Positions 9,152-16,920 of a DNA stretch of 64,000 nt are shown piece after piece. The DNA is taken from NCBI RefSeq assembly GCF_001570605.1, contig NZ_BBXG01000018.1:1-64000 (forward strand), read 5' to 3'. Under the pieces are notes generated by a model that was given only the letters and a program-made list of their open reading frames with translations, was not told the origin of the DNA and did not search any database. The first letter of the stretch is position 1. Each line of letters begins with the position of its first letter. The translations under genes and the position numbers were made by a program. This DNA is from Herbidospora cretacea (GTDB taxonomy: Bacteria; Actinomycetota; Actinomycetes; Streptosporangiales; Streptosporangiaceae).

Positions 9152-9178
9152 GGGGCGAGGTCTCCCGGGTGCGGGTGT

Positions 9179-9213
9179 GCCCGGCCCCGGAGCCGTGAGC
9201 TCCGGGGCCGGGC
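9179..9213 (-). terminator. Intercistronic hairpin between binding protein and permease genes
   Basis: A perfect 15-bp inverted repeat (GCCCGGCCCCGGAGC and its complement) with a 5-nt loop lies between the binding-protein stop and the MalF-type permease start. There is no U-tract, so it is better read as a partial terminator or mRNA 3'-end stabiliser than as an absolute stop. Such hairpins commonly give binding proteins excess expression over permeases. Confidence 0.7.
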
Positions 9214-9225
9214 AGCGGTCCTATG

Positions 9226-10596
9226 TCAGGACTTCGGCCAGGAGGCCTCGATGAAGTCGAGGGTCGACTTCGTGTCCTTGCCGTTGATCCAGTCGGTCAT
9301 GCCCTTCCAGAACGTGCCCGCGCCGACCGCGGCCGGCATCAGGTCGGAACCGTCGAAGCGGAAGACCGTGTTCGGGTCCTGCAGCATCTCGATGGAGAGC
9401 TTGTCGATCGCGTTCGCGGCCTTGCTGACGTCGACCTTCTTGTTGGCCGAGACGTAGGTGCCCAGGGCCATGCGGCGGTTGGGGAAGTCGCCGCCTGCGA
9501 GGTAGGCCTGCACGGCCTGGACCTCGGGACGGTCGGTGAAGGCGGCCACGAACTCGCCGGCGCCGAGGACCGGCTTGCTGTTGGCGTCGTTGCCCGGCAG
9601 GTAGAAGGCGAAGACGTCGCCGTCCTCGGCCACCTTGGTGCCCTCGGGCCAGAAGTTGGCGTAGAAGGAGGCCTGGCGGTGCAGGGCGCACTTGCCCTCG
9701 GTGATCGGCACGCCGCCCTCCTGGAAGGCGGTCGAGGCGATCGACTTCACGGGGCCGTAGCCGCCGTTGACGTACTTGTCGTTCTTGAGGATCGCGCCGA
9801 CCTTGTCGACGGCGGTGACCATCTTGGGGTCGTTGAAGGGCAGGTCGTGGGCGACCCACTGGTCGTAGCCGTCGGGGCCGAGGTCGCGCAGGACGACGTC
9901 CTCGATCCAGTCGGTGGCGGGCCAGCCGGTGGCGTCGCCCGACTCGATGCCGGCGCACCACGGCTTGATGCCGGAGGCGGCGATGGTCTCGGTCAGGGTC
10001 ATCAGGTCGGCCCACGTGGTGGGGACGGTCCAGCCCTTCTCGGCGAACATCGAGGGGGAGTACCAGACGAACGACTTCACGCTGGCGCCCAGCGGCGCGC
10101 CGTAGAACACGTTGTCGACCGTGGAGTACTTGGCCCAGTCGGCCGACCAGTTCTCGGTGGCCAGCGCCTTGACCTTGTCGGAGGCGGGCTTCAGCTTGCC
10201 GGCCTTGGCGAAGCGCTCAAGCAGACCGGGCTGCGGGAAGAACGCGATGTCAGGCGGGTTGCCGGCGTCGGCGCGCACCTGGATCTGGGCCTCGAACTCG
10301 CCGGTGCCCTCATAGGTGATCTTGATGCCGGTGCACTTGGCGAAGGGACCCCAGGCCTGCTCGAACAGGTCGGCCTCCGCGTCGCGGATCGGGGAGTAGA
10401 TGCTCACCGTCGTGCCGTCGAACTTGCCGTATTCGGTGAACGGCGCGCAGTCCGCGGACGCCGCTTCGCCACCTCCGGCCGAGGCTGCCGGGGCGGCGGT
10501 GTCGCCGCCGGAGCTACCGCAGCCGGTGGCCACGAGTGCCAAGCCCAAGCCGGCCGCGATGGCGGACAAACGGGCGGGTCGTGAGAGGAGCGACAT
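9226..10596 (-). CDS. Extracellular solute-binding lipoprotein of carbohydrate ABC importer
   Basis: A 456-residue family 1 solute-binding protein that would capture oligosaccharides outside the cell and deliver them to the permeases. A lipoprotein signal peptide is evident: a basic start (MSLLSRPARLS), a hydrophobic core, and the lipobox LVATGC, followed by a Gly/Ser/Ala-rich tether. The mature part has the usual ligand-binding layout with many aromatic residues (NWSADWAKYS, WINGKD). ATG is preceded by GGAGGAAGGG. The operator GAGAGCGCTCTC lies about 138 bp upstream, indicating LacI control. Exact sugar is uncertain; laminari- or cello-oligosaccharides are the best guess from context. Confidence 0.9.
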   Translation of the reverse strand: MSLLSRPARLSAIAAGLGLALVATGCGSSGGDTAAPAASAGGGEAASADCAPFTEYGKFDGTTVSIYSPIRDAEADLFEQAWGPFAKCTGIKITYEGTGEFEAQIQVRADAGNPPDIAFFPQPGLLERFAKAGKLKPASDKVKALATENWSADWAKYSTVDNVFYGAPLGASVKSFVWYSPSMFAEKGWTVPTTWADLMTLTETIAASGIKPWCAGIESGDATGWPATDWIEDVVLRDLGPDGYDQWVAHDLPFNDPKMVTAVDKVGAILKNDKYVNGGYGPVKSIASTAFQEGGVPITEGKCALHRQASFYANFWPEGTKVAEDGDVFAFYLPGNDANSKPVLGAGEFVAAFTDRPEVQAVQAYLAGGDFPNRRMALGTYVSANKKVDVSKAANAIDKLSIEMLQDPNTVFRFDGSDLMPAAVGAGTFWKGMTDWINGKDTKSTLDFIEASWPKS

Positions 10597-10733
10597 GGGA
10601 CCCTTCCTCCAAAGTTCTTCCTTGAACTCTCATCAGAGAGCGGTTCCGGAAGCTTCACCCCGGTTACGACGGCGTGTCAATCCATGTGAGATTACGGTTA
10701 CCTCATTGTGAATTGGACAGTTCCGTAATCGCG

Positions 10734-10745
10734 GAGAGCGCTCTC
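10734..10745. promoter_or_regulatory. LacI-type operator, importer operon
   Basis: Perfect 12-bp palindrome GAGAGCGCTCTC, about 138 bp before the binding-protein start. The same sequence recurs in the other promoters of this island. Confidence 0.75.
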
Positions 10746-11040
10746 TCGTGACGTAGCGGCCGGTGACCGGGAGGTCGGTGATCGTCACATTCCCGCCAGT
10801 CGACACGACATGCCTCATTGGAGGACACGTTATGAGGACGGTCGTGGGAGCGCGACCACGGTTGTGTTCCGATTCGGTCACCACACCCTTGTAAGGGTTT
10901 CTTCCGCACGTATCAACAAATAGGAAAGGGGTCAGGGGTGGGTGCCGGGGGTGGCGCTCCCGGAGCGCCGTAGCCGCCTCCTCGGTGGCCGGGCGGCCGG
11001 TCGGCAGGGCCCTGCGGATCGCCCTTCGGCGGCGTCGTTG

Positions 11041-11052
11041 GAGAGCGCTCTC
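11041..11052. promoter_or_regulatory. LacI-type operator, GH1 operon distal site
   Basis: Perfect GAGAGCGCTCTC, extended on both sides as TTG...CAA. It lies about 160 bp upstream of the beta-glucosidase start and 119 bp before the proximal site, so a DNA loop between bound repressors is possible. Confidence 0.75.
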
Positions 11053-11170
11053 AAGCGTGGGGCGCCGACGCGACATGAAGCATGCGTCAACGGGTCATCA
11101 CGTGTCACCGCGGAAACGTGTGACAAACGCCCCGCGTTGACATGGGGGCCGACTTGCCGGGATGCTGGCT

Positions 11171-11182
11171 GAGAGCGCTCTC
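11171..11182. promoter_or_regulatory. LacI-type operator, GH1 operon proximal site
   Basis: Perfect palindrome extended to TGAGAGCGCTCTCA, ending about 32 bp before the preferred ATG of the GH1 gene. This position would block the promoter or early transcription. Confidence 0.8.
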
Positions 11183-11214
11183 ACGTCGGGGGCCGGATGC
11201 ATGGGGGCAGCAGG

Positions 11215-12588
11215 ATGACCGTGTCGGCGGATCTGGCCAGGGGGGCGCAGGTCCTGGAATTCCCGCAGGGGTTCGTCTGGGGCACCGCGACCGCCGCCTA
11301 CCAGATCGAGGGGGCCGTCCGCGAAGGGGGACGCGGGCCGAGCATCTGGGACACGTTCAGCGCCACCCCGGGCAAGGTCTTCCAGGGTCACACCGGTGAG
11401 GTCGCCTGCGACCACTACCACCGTCACCGCGACGACGTGGCGCTGATGTCCTCGCTCGGCATGGCGGCCTACCGCTTCTCGGTCGCCTGGCCGCGCATCC
11501 AGCCCAGCGGCAGCGGCCCGGCCAACCCGCACGGCCTCGACTTCTACGACCGCCTCGTCGACGACCTCCACGAGGCCGGGATCAGCCCCTACGTCACCCT
11601 CTACCACTGGGACCTGCCGCAGGCCCTGGAAGACCGCGGCGGCTGGACGGTCCGCGAGACGGCGGAGCGGTTCGCCGAATACTCGGCCGCCGTGTTCCGC
11701 CGCCTCGGCGACCGGGTGGAGAACTGGACGACCCTGAACGAGCCGTGGTGCTCGGCCTTCCTCGGCTACGCGGCCGGCATCCACGCCCCGGGGCGCACCG
11801 ACGTCGGCGCCTCCTTCGCGGCGGCCCACCACCTGCTGCTCGGCCACGGTCTCGCGACGCGGGAGCTGCGCGCCCTCGGCGCCAAGCAGATCAGCATCAC
11901 CCACGCCCTGTCGCCGATCCGGGGTGAGGACCCCGACGCGGTGGCGGTGCCCGACGGCATCATGAACCGGATCTTCCTCGACCCGGTGCTGCGCGGCGTC
12001 TACCCGGCCGACGTGGTCGCGCGGGCCGCGCGCTTCACCGACTGGTCGTTCGTCCAGGAGGGCGACCTGGCGCTGATCGGGCAGCCGATCGACGTGCTGG
12101 GCGTCAACTACTACAACCCGACCTTCACCGAACCCCGCCCCGGCGAGCCCGCCAACCCGGTCTTCCCGGGCAGCGAGGGCATCGGGTTCCCCGTTCCCGA
12201 CGGTCCGAAGACCGCCATGGGCTGGCCGATCGAGGCCGCGGGCCTCACCGAACTCCTGGTGAGCCTGTCCCGCGACTACCCCGGCGTGCCGCTCATGATC
12301 ACCGAGAACGGCGCCGCCTTCGACGACACGCTCATCGGGGGCCGAGTCGACGACAGGCGGCGCACGGAGTTCCTCGACGCCCACTTCCGGGCCGCCCACG
12401 ACGCCATCGCCCAGGGCGTCGACCTGCGCGGATACCTGGTGTGGAGCTTCCTGGACAACTACGAGTGGGCCTACGGGTACGACAAGCGCTTCGGCCTGGT
12501 CTACATCGACTACGCGACGCAGGAGCGCGTGCCGAAGGACAGCGCGAAGTGGTACTCCGAGGTGATCCGCCGGAACGGCCTGGTGTGA
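11215..12588 (+). CDS. GH1 family beta-glucosidase
   Basis: A cytoplasmic retaining beta-glucosidase that would cleave imported beta-linked gluco-oligosaccharides to glucose. Family GH1 marks are the N-terminal FVWGTATAAYQIEGA, the acid/base Glu in TTLNEPWCS, and the nucleophile Glu in MITENGAAF, followed by GYLVWSFLDNYEWAYGY. Length (457) is typical. ATG 11215 is preferred because GGGGG precedes it by about 7 nt and the protein then begins directly before the conserved core; an upstream in-frame ATG exists at 11197. There is no signal peptide, so the substrate comes through the ABC importer. The gene's last codons overlap the start of the second lacI gene by 4 nt (GTGA), which couples enzyme and repressor translation. 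Confidence 0.93.
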   Translation: MTVSADLARGAQVLEFPQGFVWGTATAAYQIEGAVREGGRGPSIWDTFSATPGKVFQGHTGEVACDHYHRHRDDVALMSSLGMAAYRFSVAWPRIQPSGSGPANPHGLDFYDRLVDDLHEAGISPYVTLYHWDLPQALEDRGGWTVRETAERFAEYSAAVFRRLGDRVENWTTLNEPWCSAFLGYAAGIHAPGRTDVGASFAAAHHLLLGHGLATRELRALGAKQISITHALSPIRGEDPDAVAVPDGIMNRIFLDPVLRGVYPADVVARAARFTDWSFVQEGDLALIGQPIDVLGVNYYNPTFTEPRPGEPANPVFPGSEGIGFPVPDGPKTAMGWPIEAAGLTELLVSLSRDYPGVPLMITENGAAFDDTLIGGRVDDRRRTEFLDAHFRAAHDAIAQGVDLRGYLVWSFLDNYEWAYGYDKRFGLVYIDYATQERVPKDSAKWYSEVIRRNGLV

Positions 12589-13565
12589 CCAGGCCCACGC
12601 TGGAGAAGGTCGCCGCGCGGGCCGGCGTCTCCAGGGCGACGGTCTCCCGGGTGGTCAACGGCTCGACGACCGTCGCCGAGCACATCCGCGTGGCGGTCCA
12701 GCGGGCCGTCGAGGAGCTCGGGTACGTCCCCAACCAGGCCGCCCGCAGCCTGGTGACCCAGCGGGCCGACTCGATCGCGCTGGTCTTCTCCGAGCCGCCG
12801 GTCCGCGTCTTCTCCGACGACCCGACCTTCGCCGGGATCATCCGGGGCGTCTCGCTGGAGGCCGACGCGGCCGACAAGCAGGTCGTGCTGATGCTGGCCG
12901 GGTCGTCCCGGGGCCACGAGCGGGTCGAGCGCTACACCACGTCGGGCCACGTCGACGGGGTGATCGTCGCCTCCATGCACGGCGCCGACCCGCTGCCCGC
13001 CGCGCTGGCCCGCCGGGGCATCCCGGTGGTCTGCAGCGGGCGGCCCCTGACGGGGTCCTCTCTCCCGTACGTCGACATCGACAACGTCGGCGGCGCAGAG
13101 TCGGCGGTGCGGCACCTGCTGGAGTCGGGCCGCAGGCGGATCGCCACCATCGCCGGCCCGCCCGACATGGTGGCCGGGATCGACCGCCTGACCGGCTACC
13201 GCTCGACGCTCCGTGACTCGGGCCGCCGGTCGATCATCGCCATCGGCGACTTCACCCGCGACGGCGGCTTCGACGCCATGAACCAGCTCCTGGAGGACGA
13301 CCCCGCCCTCGACGCGGTGTTCGCGGCCTCGGACATGATGGCGCTCGGCGCGCTCCAGGCCCTGCGCAGGGCGGGCCGCCGGGTCCCCGACGACGTGGCG
13401 GTGATCGGCTACGACGACATCCCGTCGGCGCCCTACGCGGATCCGCCGCTGACGACGGTCCGGCAGCCGACCCTGCGGATGGGCCGGGAACTCGCCCGCC
13501 TGCTGCTGAACCCCGGCGAGTCGGTGATCCTCCCGACCGAGCTGGTGGTCCGGGAGTCGGCCTGA
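12585..13565 (+). CDS. LacI family transcriptional regulator (paralogue 2)
   Basis: A 326-residue LacI repressor beginning with GTG 12585 inside the end of the GH1 gene (GTGA overlap). The start gives MTRPTLEKVAARAGVSRAT, the standard HTH start. Hinge and effector domain closely match paralogue 1 at 6159-7160 through long identical runs (RVFSDDP, DKQVVLMLAG, SGHVDGV, SMHGADPLPAA, DRLTGYR, ELVVRESA). This points to a gene duplication that placed one repressor at each outer end of the divergent importer/GH1 unit. The operator is expected to be GAGAGCGCTCTC. The two may differ in inducer, since the sugar-facing loops are the least alike. Confidence 0.9.
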   Translation: MTRPTLEKVAARAGVSRATVSRVVNGSTTVAEHIRVAVQRAVEELGYVPNQAARSLVTQRADSIALVFSEPPVRVFSDDPTFAGIIRGVSLEADAADKQVVLMLAGSSRGHERVERYTTSGHVDGVIVASMHGADPLPAALARRGIPVVCSGRPLTGSSLPYVDIDNVGGAESAVRHLLESGRRRIATIAGPPDMVAGIDRLTGYRSTLRDSGRRSIIAIGDFTRDGGFDAMNQLLEDDPALDAVFAASDMMALGALQALRRAGRRVPDDVAVIGYDDIPSAPYADPPLTTVRQPTLRMGRELARLLLNPGESVILPTELVVRESA

Positions 13566-13636
13566 CCGTCCGAATCCGGGACATCGAGCAGGTGGACGCC
13601 GCCGGCCGACCGGCTGCACGCCGACCTCGGCACACT

Positions 13637-14038
13637 CTATTCGGGCTGACCCGCCTCGATCGCGGTCCTCATCTCGGCCGCGCCGTAGCGCATGCGGATC
13701 TCGACCTCCCCGGCGGCGCTGTCGGGGAGGACGTCGGCCGTCCAGACCAGCGTGCCGTCGGGCCGGACCTCGAACGAGGCGTGGTGGTGGACCAGCGGGG
13801 GACGGGCTCCGGCGACGACCGCGTAGGCGAAGCGGCGGGCCTCGTCGTCGAGGGAGACGATCAGCTCCTCGACCACGTTGCCGTCGGGGAAGGTGAGGTA
13901 TCTGCGGCCGTTCTCGATCTTCGTGTCGACGACCCGGCCGGGCAGCAGCCGCTCGTGGACGGCGCCGACGTCGCGGATGACGTCCCAGATCCGATCAGGG
14001 GGGGCGGCGACGGGCGTCTCGACGCGGATGAAGGCCAC
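13637..14038 (-). CDS. SRPBCC (START-like) family protein
   Basis: A 133-residue protein with the SRPBCC/polyketide-cyclase-like fold: the N-terminal VETPVAAPPDRIWDVIRDV strand-helix, VEELIVSLDDEARRFAYAVV in the middle, and a long C-terminal helix (AEMRTAIEAG). Members bind small hydrophobic ligands or act as stress-linked lipid or ligand carriers. The start lies 18 nt after the stop of the small MbtH-like gene, so the two form a short operon. It belongs to the GAGAGCGCTCTC-controlled island by position. Ligand unknown. Confidence 0.75.
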   Translation of the reverse strand: MAFIRVETPVAAPPDRIWDVIRDVGAVHERLLPGRVVDTKIENGRRYLTFPDGNVVEELIVSLDDEARRFAYAVVAGARPPLVHHHASFEVRPDGTLVWTADVLPDSAAGEVEIRMRYGAAEMRTAIEAGQPE

Positions 14039-14056
14039 GAACGGACCCTACCGGTT

Positions 14057-14227
14057 TCAGATGATCTTTCCGTCGATGCCCCAGAGAGCGGCCACCCGGT
14101 CGAGGTGTTCCTGGAACACGCCGTCGACGCCGGTCGCGACCCATCCCTCGGGGACGTCGCGATCGGCGGGACAAAGGGAGTAGTTGCCTTCGCCATCCAT
14201 GATGACCTTGAACGTGCGGGGGGCCAT
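14057..14227 (-). CDS. MbtH-like small protein (56 aa)
   Basis: A short gene with a clear GGAAAGGGG ribosome site about 7 nt before its ATG. The product, MAPRTFKVIMDGEGNYSLCP..., then DVPEGW and a C-terminal HLDRVAALW, follows the MbtH pattern (SLWP, PxGW, helix, W). However, the first signature Trp is Cys (SLCP) and the terminal DxRP is missing. MbtH proteins normally chaperone NRPS adenylation domains, and none is visible here. The gene sits directly under the operator at 14249-14260 and is co-directional with the SRPBCC gene. It may be a diverged MbtH-fold protein with another role. Family call is moderate; existence of the gene is well supported. Confidence 0.6.
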   Translation of the reverse strand: MAPRTFKVIMDGEGNYSLCPADRDVPEGWVATGVDGVFQEHLDRVAALWGIDGKII

Positions 14228-14248
14228 ATCTGCCCCTTTCCACCGACT

Positions 14249-14260
14249 GAGAGCGCTCTC
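14249..14260. promoter_or_regulatory. LacI-type operator between MbtH-like and ROK genes
   Basis: Perfect GAGAGCGCTCTC, 22 bp upstream of the MbtH-like start (minus strand) and about 74 bp upstream of the ROK start (plus strand). It could control both divergent units. Confidence 0.75.
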
Positions 14261-14333
14261 TGTTCAGAATCCACCCGTTCCTGTAGAACGTCAAGAGGTG
14301 TACGTTCAATCCCTGAACAAGGGAGATCGTTTG

Positions 14334-15476
14334 ATGGCCAACTCGCTGACGGCTCTTCGGGAGACCAACCGCCGCCTGATCACGGAGACGGTACGCAAAT
14401 CCGGCTCCCTGACCCAGGCGCAGCTCGCCCGTCAGACGGGCCTGTCCCCGGCGACGGTCTCGACCATCGTCAGGGAGCTGCGCGACGCGGGACTGGTGGA
14501 GATCTCCCAGGCCGGAGGCCGTCGCCACCTCATCTCCCCGGTCCGCGAGACCGGGCTCGTCGTCGGCGTCGACTTCGGGCACTCGCATCTGCGGGTGGCG
14601 CTGGCCGAGCGGTCCCACCGGGTGCTGGCCGAGGAGGCGATCCCGTTCGACATGGGGGTCCGGGCGCCCGAGGGGCTGGCGGCGGCCGAGCGTCTGATCA
14701 TCGATCTGCTGGGACGGGCGGGCGTCGACCGCGCCGAGATCAAGGCCGTCGGGCTCGGGCTGCCGGGACCGATCGACCCGCAGACCGGGATCATGGGGTC
14801 GAGCACCATACTGCCCGGCTGGGCCGGCGTCGATCCGGCCGCCGAGCTGGGACGACGTCTCGACGTGCCGGTCGTGGTCGACAACGACGCCAACCTCGGA
14901 GCGCTGGCCGAGGCCACGTGGGGGGCGGCCAAGGGGCGGCGCGAGGTGGCGTACATGAAGATCGGCACGGGGGTCGGCGCGAGTATCCTGATCGACGGCC
15001 GGCTCTACCGGGGCGCGACCGGGACCGCCGGGGAGCTCGGCCACATCACGATCGACGAGAACGGCCGGCTGTGCCGGTGCGGCAACCGCGGCTGCCTGGA
15101 GACGCTGGCCGGCGGGCAGCAGCTCATCGACCTGGTCCGGCCCACCCACGGGCAGGTCACCGTGTCGCGGCTGGTCGAGCTGGCCCACGGCGGCGACATC
15201 GGCTGCCGCCGGGTGATCGCCGACGCCGGGCGGCATCTCGGGGTCGCAGTGGCGAGCCTGTGCAACATCCTCAACCCGGGCCTGGTGGTGATCGGCGGCG
15301 CGCTGGCCGAGGCGGGCCCGCTGCTGATCGAGCCGATCATGACCGTGGTCGGCCGCCTGGCCATCCCGAGCGCGGCCCACGCGGTCACCGTGGTGAAGGG
15401 TGAACTGGGCGAACGCGCCGGAGTGCTCGGAGCGCTCGCGCGTGTTCAGAGTCCGAATATAGAGAGCGCTCTCTAG
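14334..15476 (+). CDS. ROK family transcriptional regulator
   Basis: A 380-residue ROK repressor. The N-terminal winged helix (TQAQLARQTGLSPATVSTIVREL) is followed by a sugar-kinase-like ROK domain with VGVDFGHSHLRVAL, the phosphate/sugar segment DNDANLGALAEATWG, and the zinc motif CRCGNRGCLE. ATG 14334 is chosen because GGGAG precedes it by 8 nt; GTG 14298 and TTG 14331 are in frame. Such NagC/XylR-like proteins respond to sugars or sugar phosphates. The final codons contain the operator GAGAGCGCTCTC that serves the downstream GH16 gene, so operator and coding sequence overlap. The protein may read a different site from the LacI pair. Confidence 0.88.
   Translation: MANSLTALRETNRRLITETVRKSGSLTQAQLARQTGLSPATVSTIVRELRDAGLVEISQAGGRRHLISPVRETGLVVGVDFGHSHLRVALAERSHRVLAEEAIPFDMGVRAPEGLAAAERLIIDLLGRAGVDRAEIKAVGLGLPGPIDPQTGIMGSSTILPGWAGVDPAAELGRRLDVPVVVDNDANLGALAEATWGAAKGRREVAYMKIGTGVGASILIDGRLYRGATGTAGELGHITIDENGRLCRCGNRGCLETLAGGQQLIDLVRPTHGQVTVSRLVELAHGGDIGCRRVIADAGRHLGVAVASLCNILNPGLVVIGGALAEAGPLLIEPIMTVVGRLAIPSAAHAVTVVKGELGERAGVLGALARVQSPNIESAL
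15462..15473. promoter_or_regulatory. LacI-type operator upstream of GH16 gene
   Basis: Perfect palindrome extended to AGAGAGCGCTCTCT, located inside the last codons of the ROK gene and about 90 bp upstream of the endoglucanase start. This brings the secreted enzyme under the same control as the importer. Confidence 0.75.
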
Positions 15477-15561
15477 AAGCTTCACCGGAGCTCTTGACGA
15501 CGTGTGAAGCCGGGCGCACAGTAACGGCAATCTGCGACTTCCCACGTCCCGAAAGGTTCCG

Positions 15562-16920
15562 ATGGCAACCTTACGAGTCGGTAAACGCTCTCTGGTCGGG
15601 TGGATAGCCGCCCTCGTGGTGCCGGTCCTGTGCATCGGCGTCGCCAACGCGGCCGTCCCCTCGACCCCCTCGGGCTGGACCCTGGTCTGGTCCGACGACT
15701 TCAACGGCTCGGCGGGCACCCTGCCCTCGTCGGCCAACTGGATCATCGACACCGGCCACGGCTATCCGGGCGGCCCCGGCAACTGGGGCACCGGGGAGAT
15801 CCAGAACTACACCTCCAGCACCCAGAACCTCAGCCTCGACGGCAGCGGCAACCTGCGCATCACCCCGATCGGCAGCGGCCAGAACTGGACCTCCGCCCGG
15901 ATCGAGAGCCGCCGCGCCGACTTCAAGCCCGACGCCGGCCGGATCCTGCGGATCGAGGGCCGCATCCAGATGCCCAACGTGACCGGCAACGCGGCGCTCG
16001 GGTACTGGCCCGCCTTCTGGGCCCTGGGCGCCCCCTACCGGGGCAACTACTGGAACTGGCCCGGCATCGGCGAGTTCGACATCATGGAGAACGTCAACGG
16101 GATCAACCAGGTCTGGGGCGTCCTCCACTGCGGCGTCACCCCCGGCGGCAACTGCAACGAGACCAACGGACTCGGCGCCTTCCGCACCTGCCCCGGCTCC
16201 TCCTGCCAGTCGGCGTTCCACACGTACAGATTCGAGTGGGACCGCTCGATCACGCCCAACCAGTTCCGCTGGTACGTCGACGGCCAGAACTACCACACCC
16301 TCAGCCAGAACCAGTTCGACGCGACGACCTGGTCCAACATGACGAGCCACGCGGGCTACTTCCTGCTGCTCAACGTGGCGATGGGCGGCGGCTTCCCCAA
16401 CGGCGTGGCCGGGTTCGGCACCCCGACCTCCGCCACCGTCAGCGGCCGTCCCATGGTCGTCGACTACGTCGCCGTCTATCAGAGCGGCACCGGCACGACC
16501 CCGCCCCCGTCATCGCCGCCCCCGACCGGCGGCGTGATCCAGGCCGAGTCGTACACCGCCCAGCAGGGCACCCAGCTGGAGACCACGACCGACGCGGGCG
16601 GCGGCCAGAACGTCGCCTACATCTCCAACGGCGACTGGCTGCGCTACTCGGTCACCTTCAGCGGCGAGACCCAGTTCAACGCCCGGGTCGCCTCCGGCGC
16701 GGCCGGCGGAGTCAGCGGGCTCGTCCAGGTGCGGCTCGGCAGCCCCACCGGCACGGTGATCGGCCAGATGTCGGTCGGCAACACCGGCGGCTGGCAGTCG
16801 TGGCGCACCGTCCCGGCCAACATCTCGTCCGTCTCCGGCACGCAGACCGTCTACATCACCTTCAGCAGCGGTCAGCCGGCCGACTTCGTCAACCTCAACT
16901 ACTTCACGTTCTCCCGGTAG
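15562..16920 (+). CDS. Secreted GH16 endo-beta-1,3-glucanase (laminarinase-like) with CBM6
   Basis: A 452-residue exported enzyme. The N-terminal signal peptide (basic MATLRVGKRS, hydrophobic core, cleavage near VANAAVP) leads to a GH16 domain (about residues 40-300). The catalytic signature is GEFDIMENVNG, with the nucleophile and acid/base glutamates in EFDIME, and is flanked by WPAFWALG. A Pro/Ser/Thr linker (TTPPPSSPPP) joins a C-terminal CBM6 (about 325-452: VIQAESYT, GDWLRYSV, FVNLNYFTF), a beta-glucan-binding module. It would cut extracellular beta-1,3- or mixed-linkage glucan and feed the ABC importer. The 3' end overlaps the convergent DinB-like gene by 22 nt. Lichenase activity is an alternative. 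Confidence 0.92.
   Translation: MATLRVGKRSLVGWIAALVVPVLCIGVANAAVPSTPSGWTLVWSDDFNGSAGTLPSSANWIIDTGHGYPGGPGNWGTGEIQNYTSSTQNLSLDGSGNLRITPIGSGQNWTSARIESRRADFKPDAGRILRIEGRIQMPNVTGNAALGYWPAFWALGAPYRGNYWNWPGIGEFDIMENVNGINQVWGVLHCGVTPGGNCNETNGLGAFRTCPGSSCQSAFHTYRFEWDRSITPNQFRWYVDGQNYHTLSQNQFDATTWSNMTSHAGYFLLLNVAMGGGFPNGVAGFGTPTSATVSGRPMVVDYVAVYQSGTGTTPPPSSPPPTGGVIQAESYTAQQGTQLETTTDAGGGQNVAYISNGDWLRYSVTFSGETQFNARVASGAAGGVSGLVQVRLGSPTGTVIGQMSVGNTGGWQSWRTVPANISSVSGTQTVYITFSSGQPADFVNLNYFTFSR

Larger units (their letters stand above)
10597..11214. promoter_or_regulatory. Divergent control region between ABC importer and GH1 operons
   Basis: About 620 bp without a convincing long gene. It holds three perfect GAGAGCGCTCTC palindromes (10734, 11041, 11171) and a degenerate site at 10845-10858 that matches 12 of 14 bases of the CebR consensus TGGGAGCGCTCCCA. 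A 20-codon ATG frame at 10832-10894 has a good GGAGG ribosome site 7 nt upstream, but I could not assign it. The promoters of both divergent operons must lie here. Exact -35/-10 boxes were not identifiable with confidence. Confidence 0.75.

Noticed and set aside
6159-10596. Importer operon judged defective for lack of an ATPase
   Set aside because: Carbohydrate importers of actinomycetes of this class commonly share an MsiK-type ATPase encoded elsewhere.
10648-15486. Shared GAAGCTTCACC near both the importer and GH16 promoters
   Set aside because: Only two short copies, at different distances from the operators, in one case next to a GTGTGAAG repeat; too weak to call a site.
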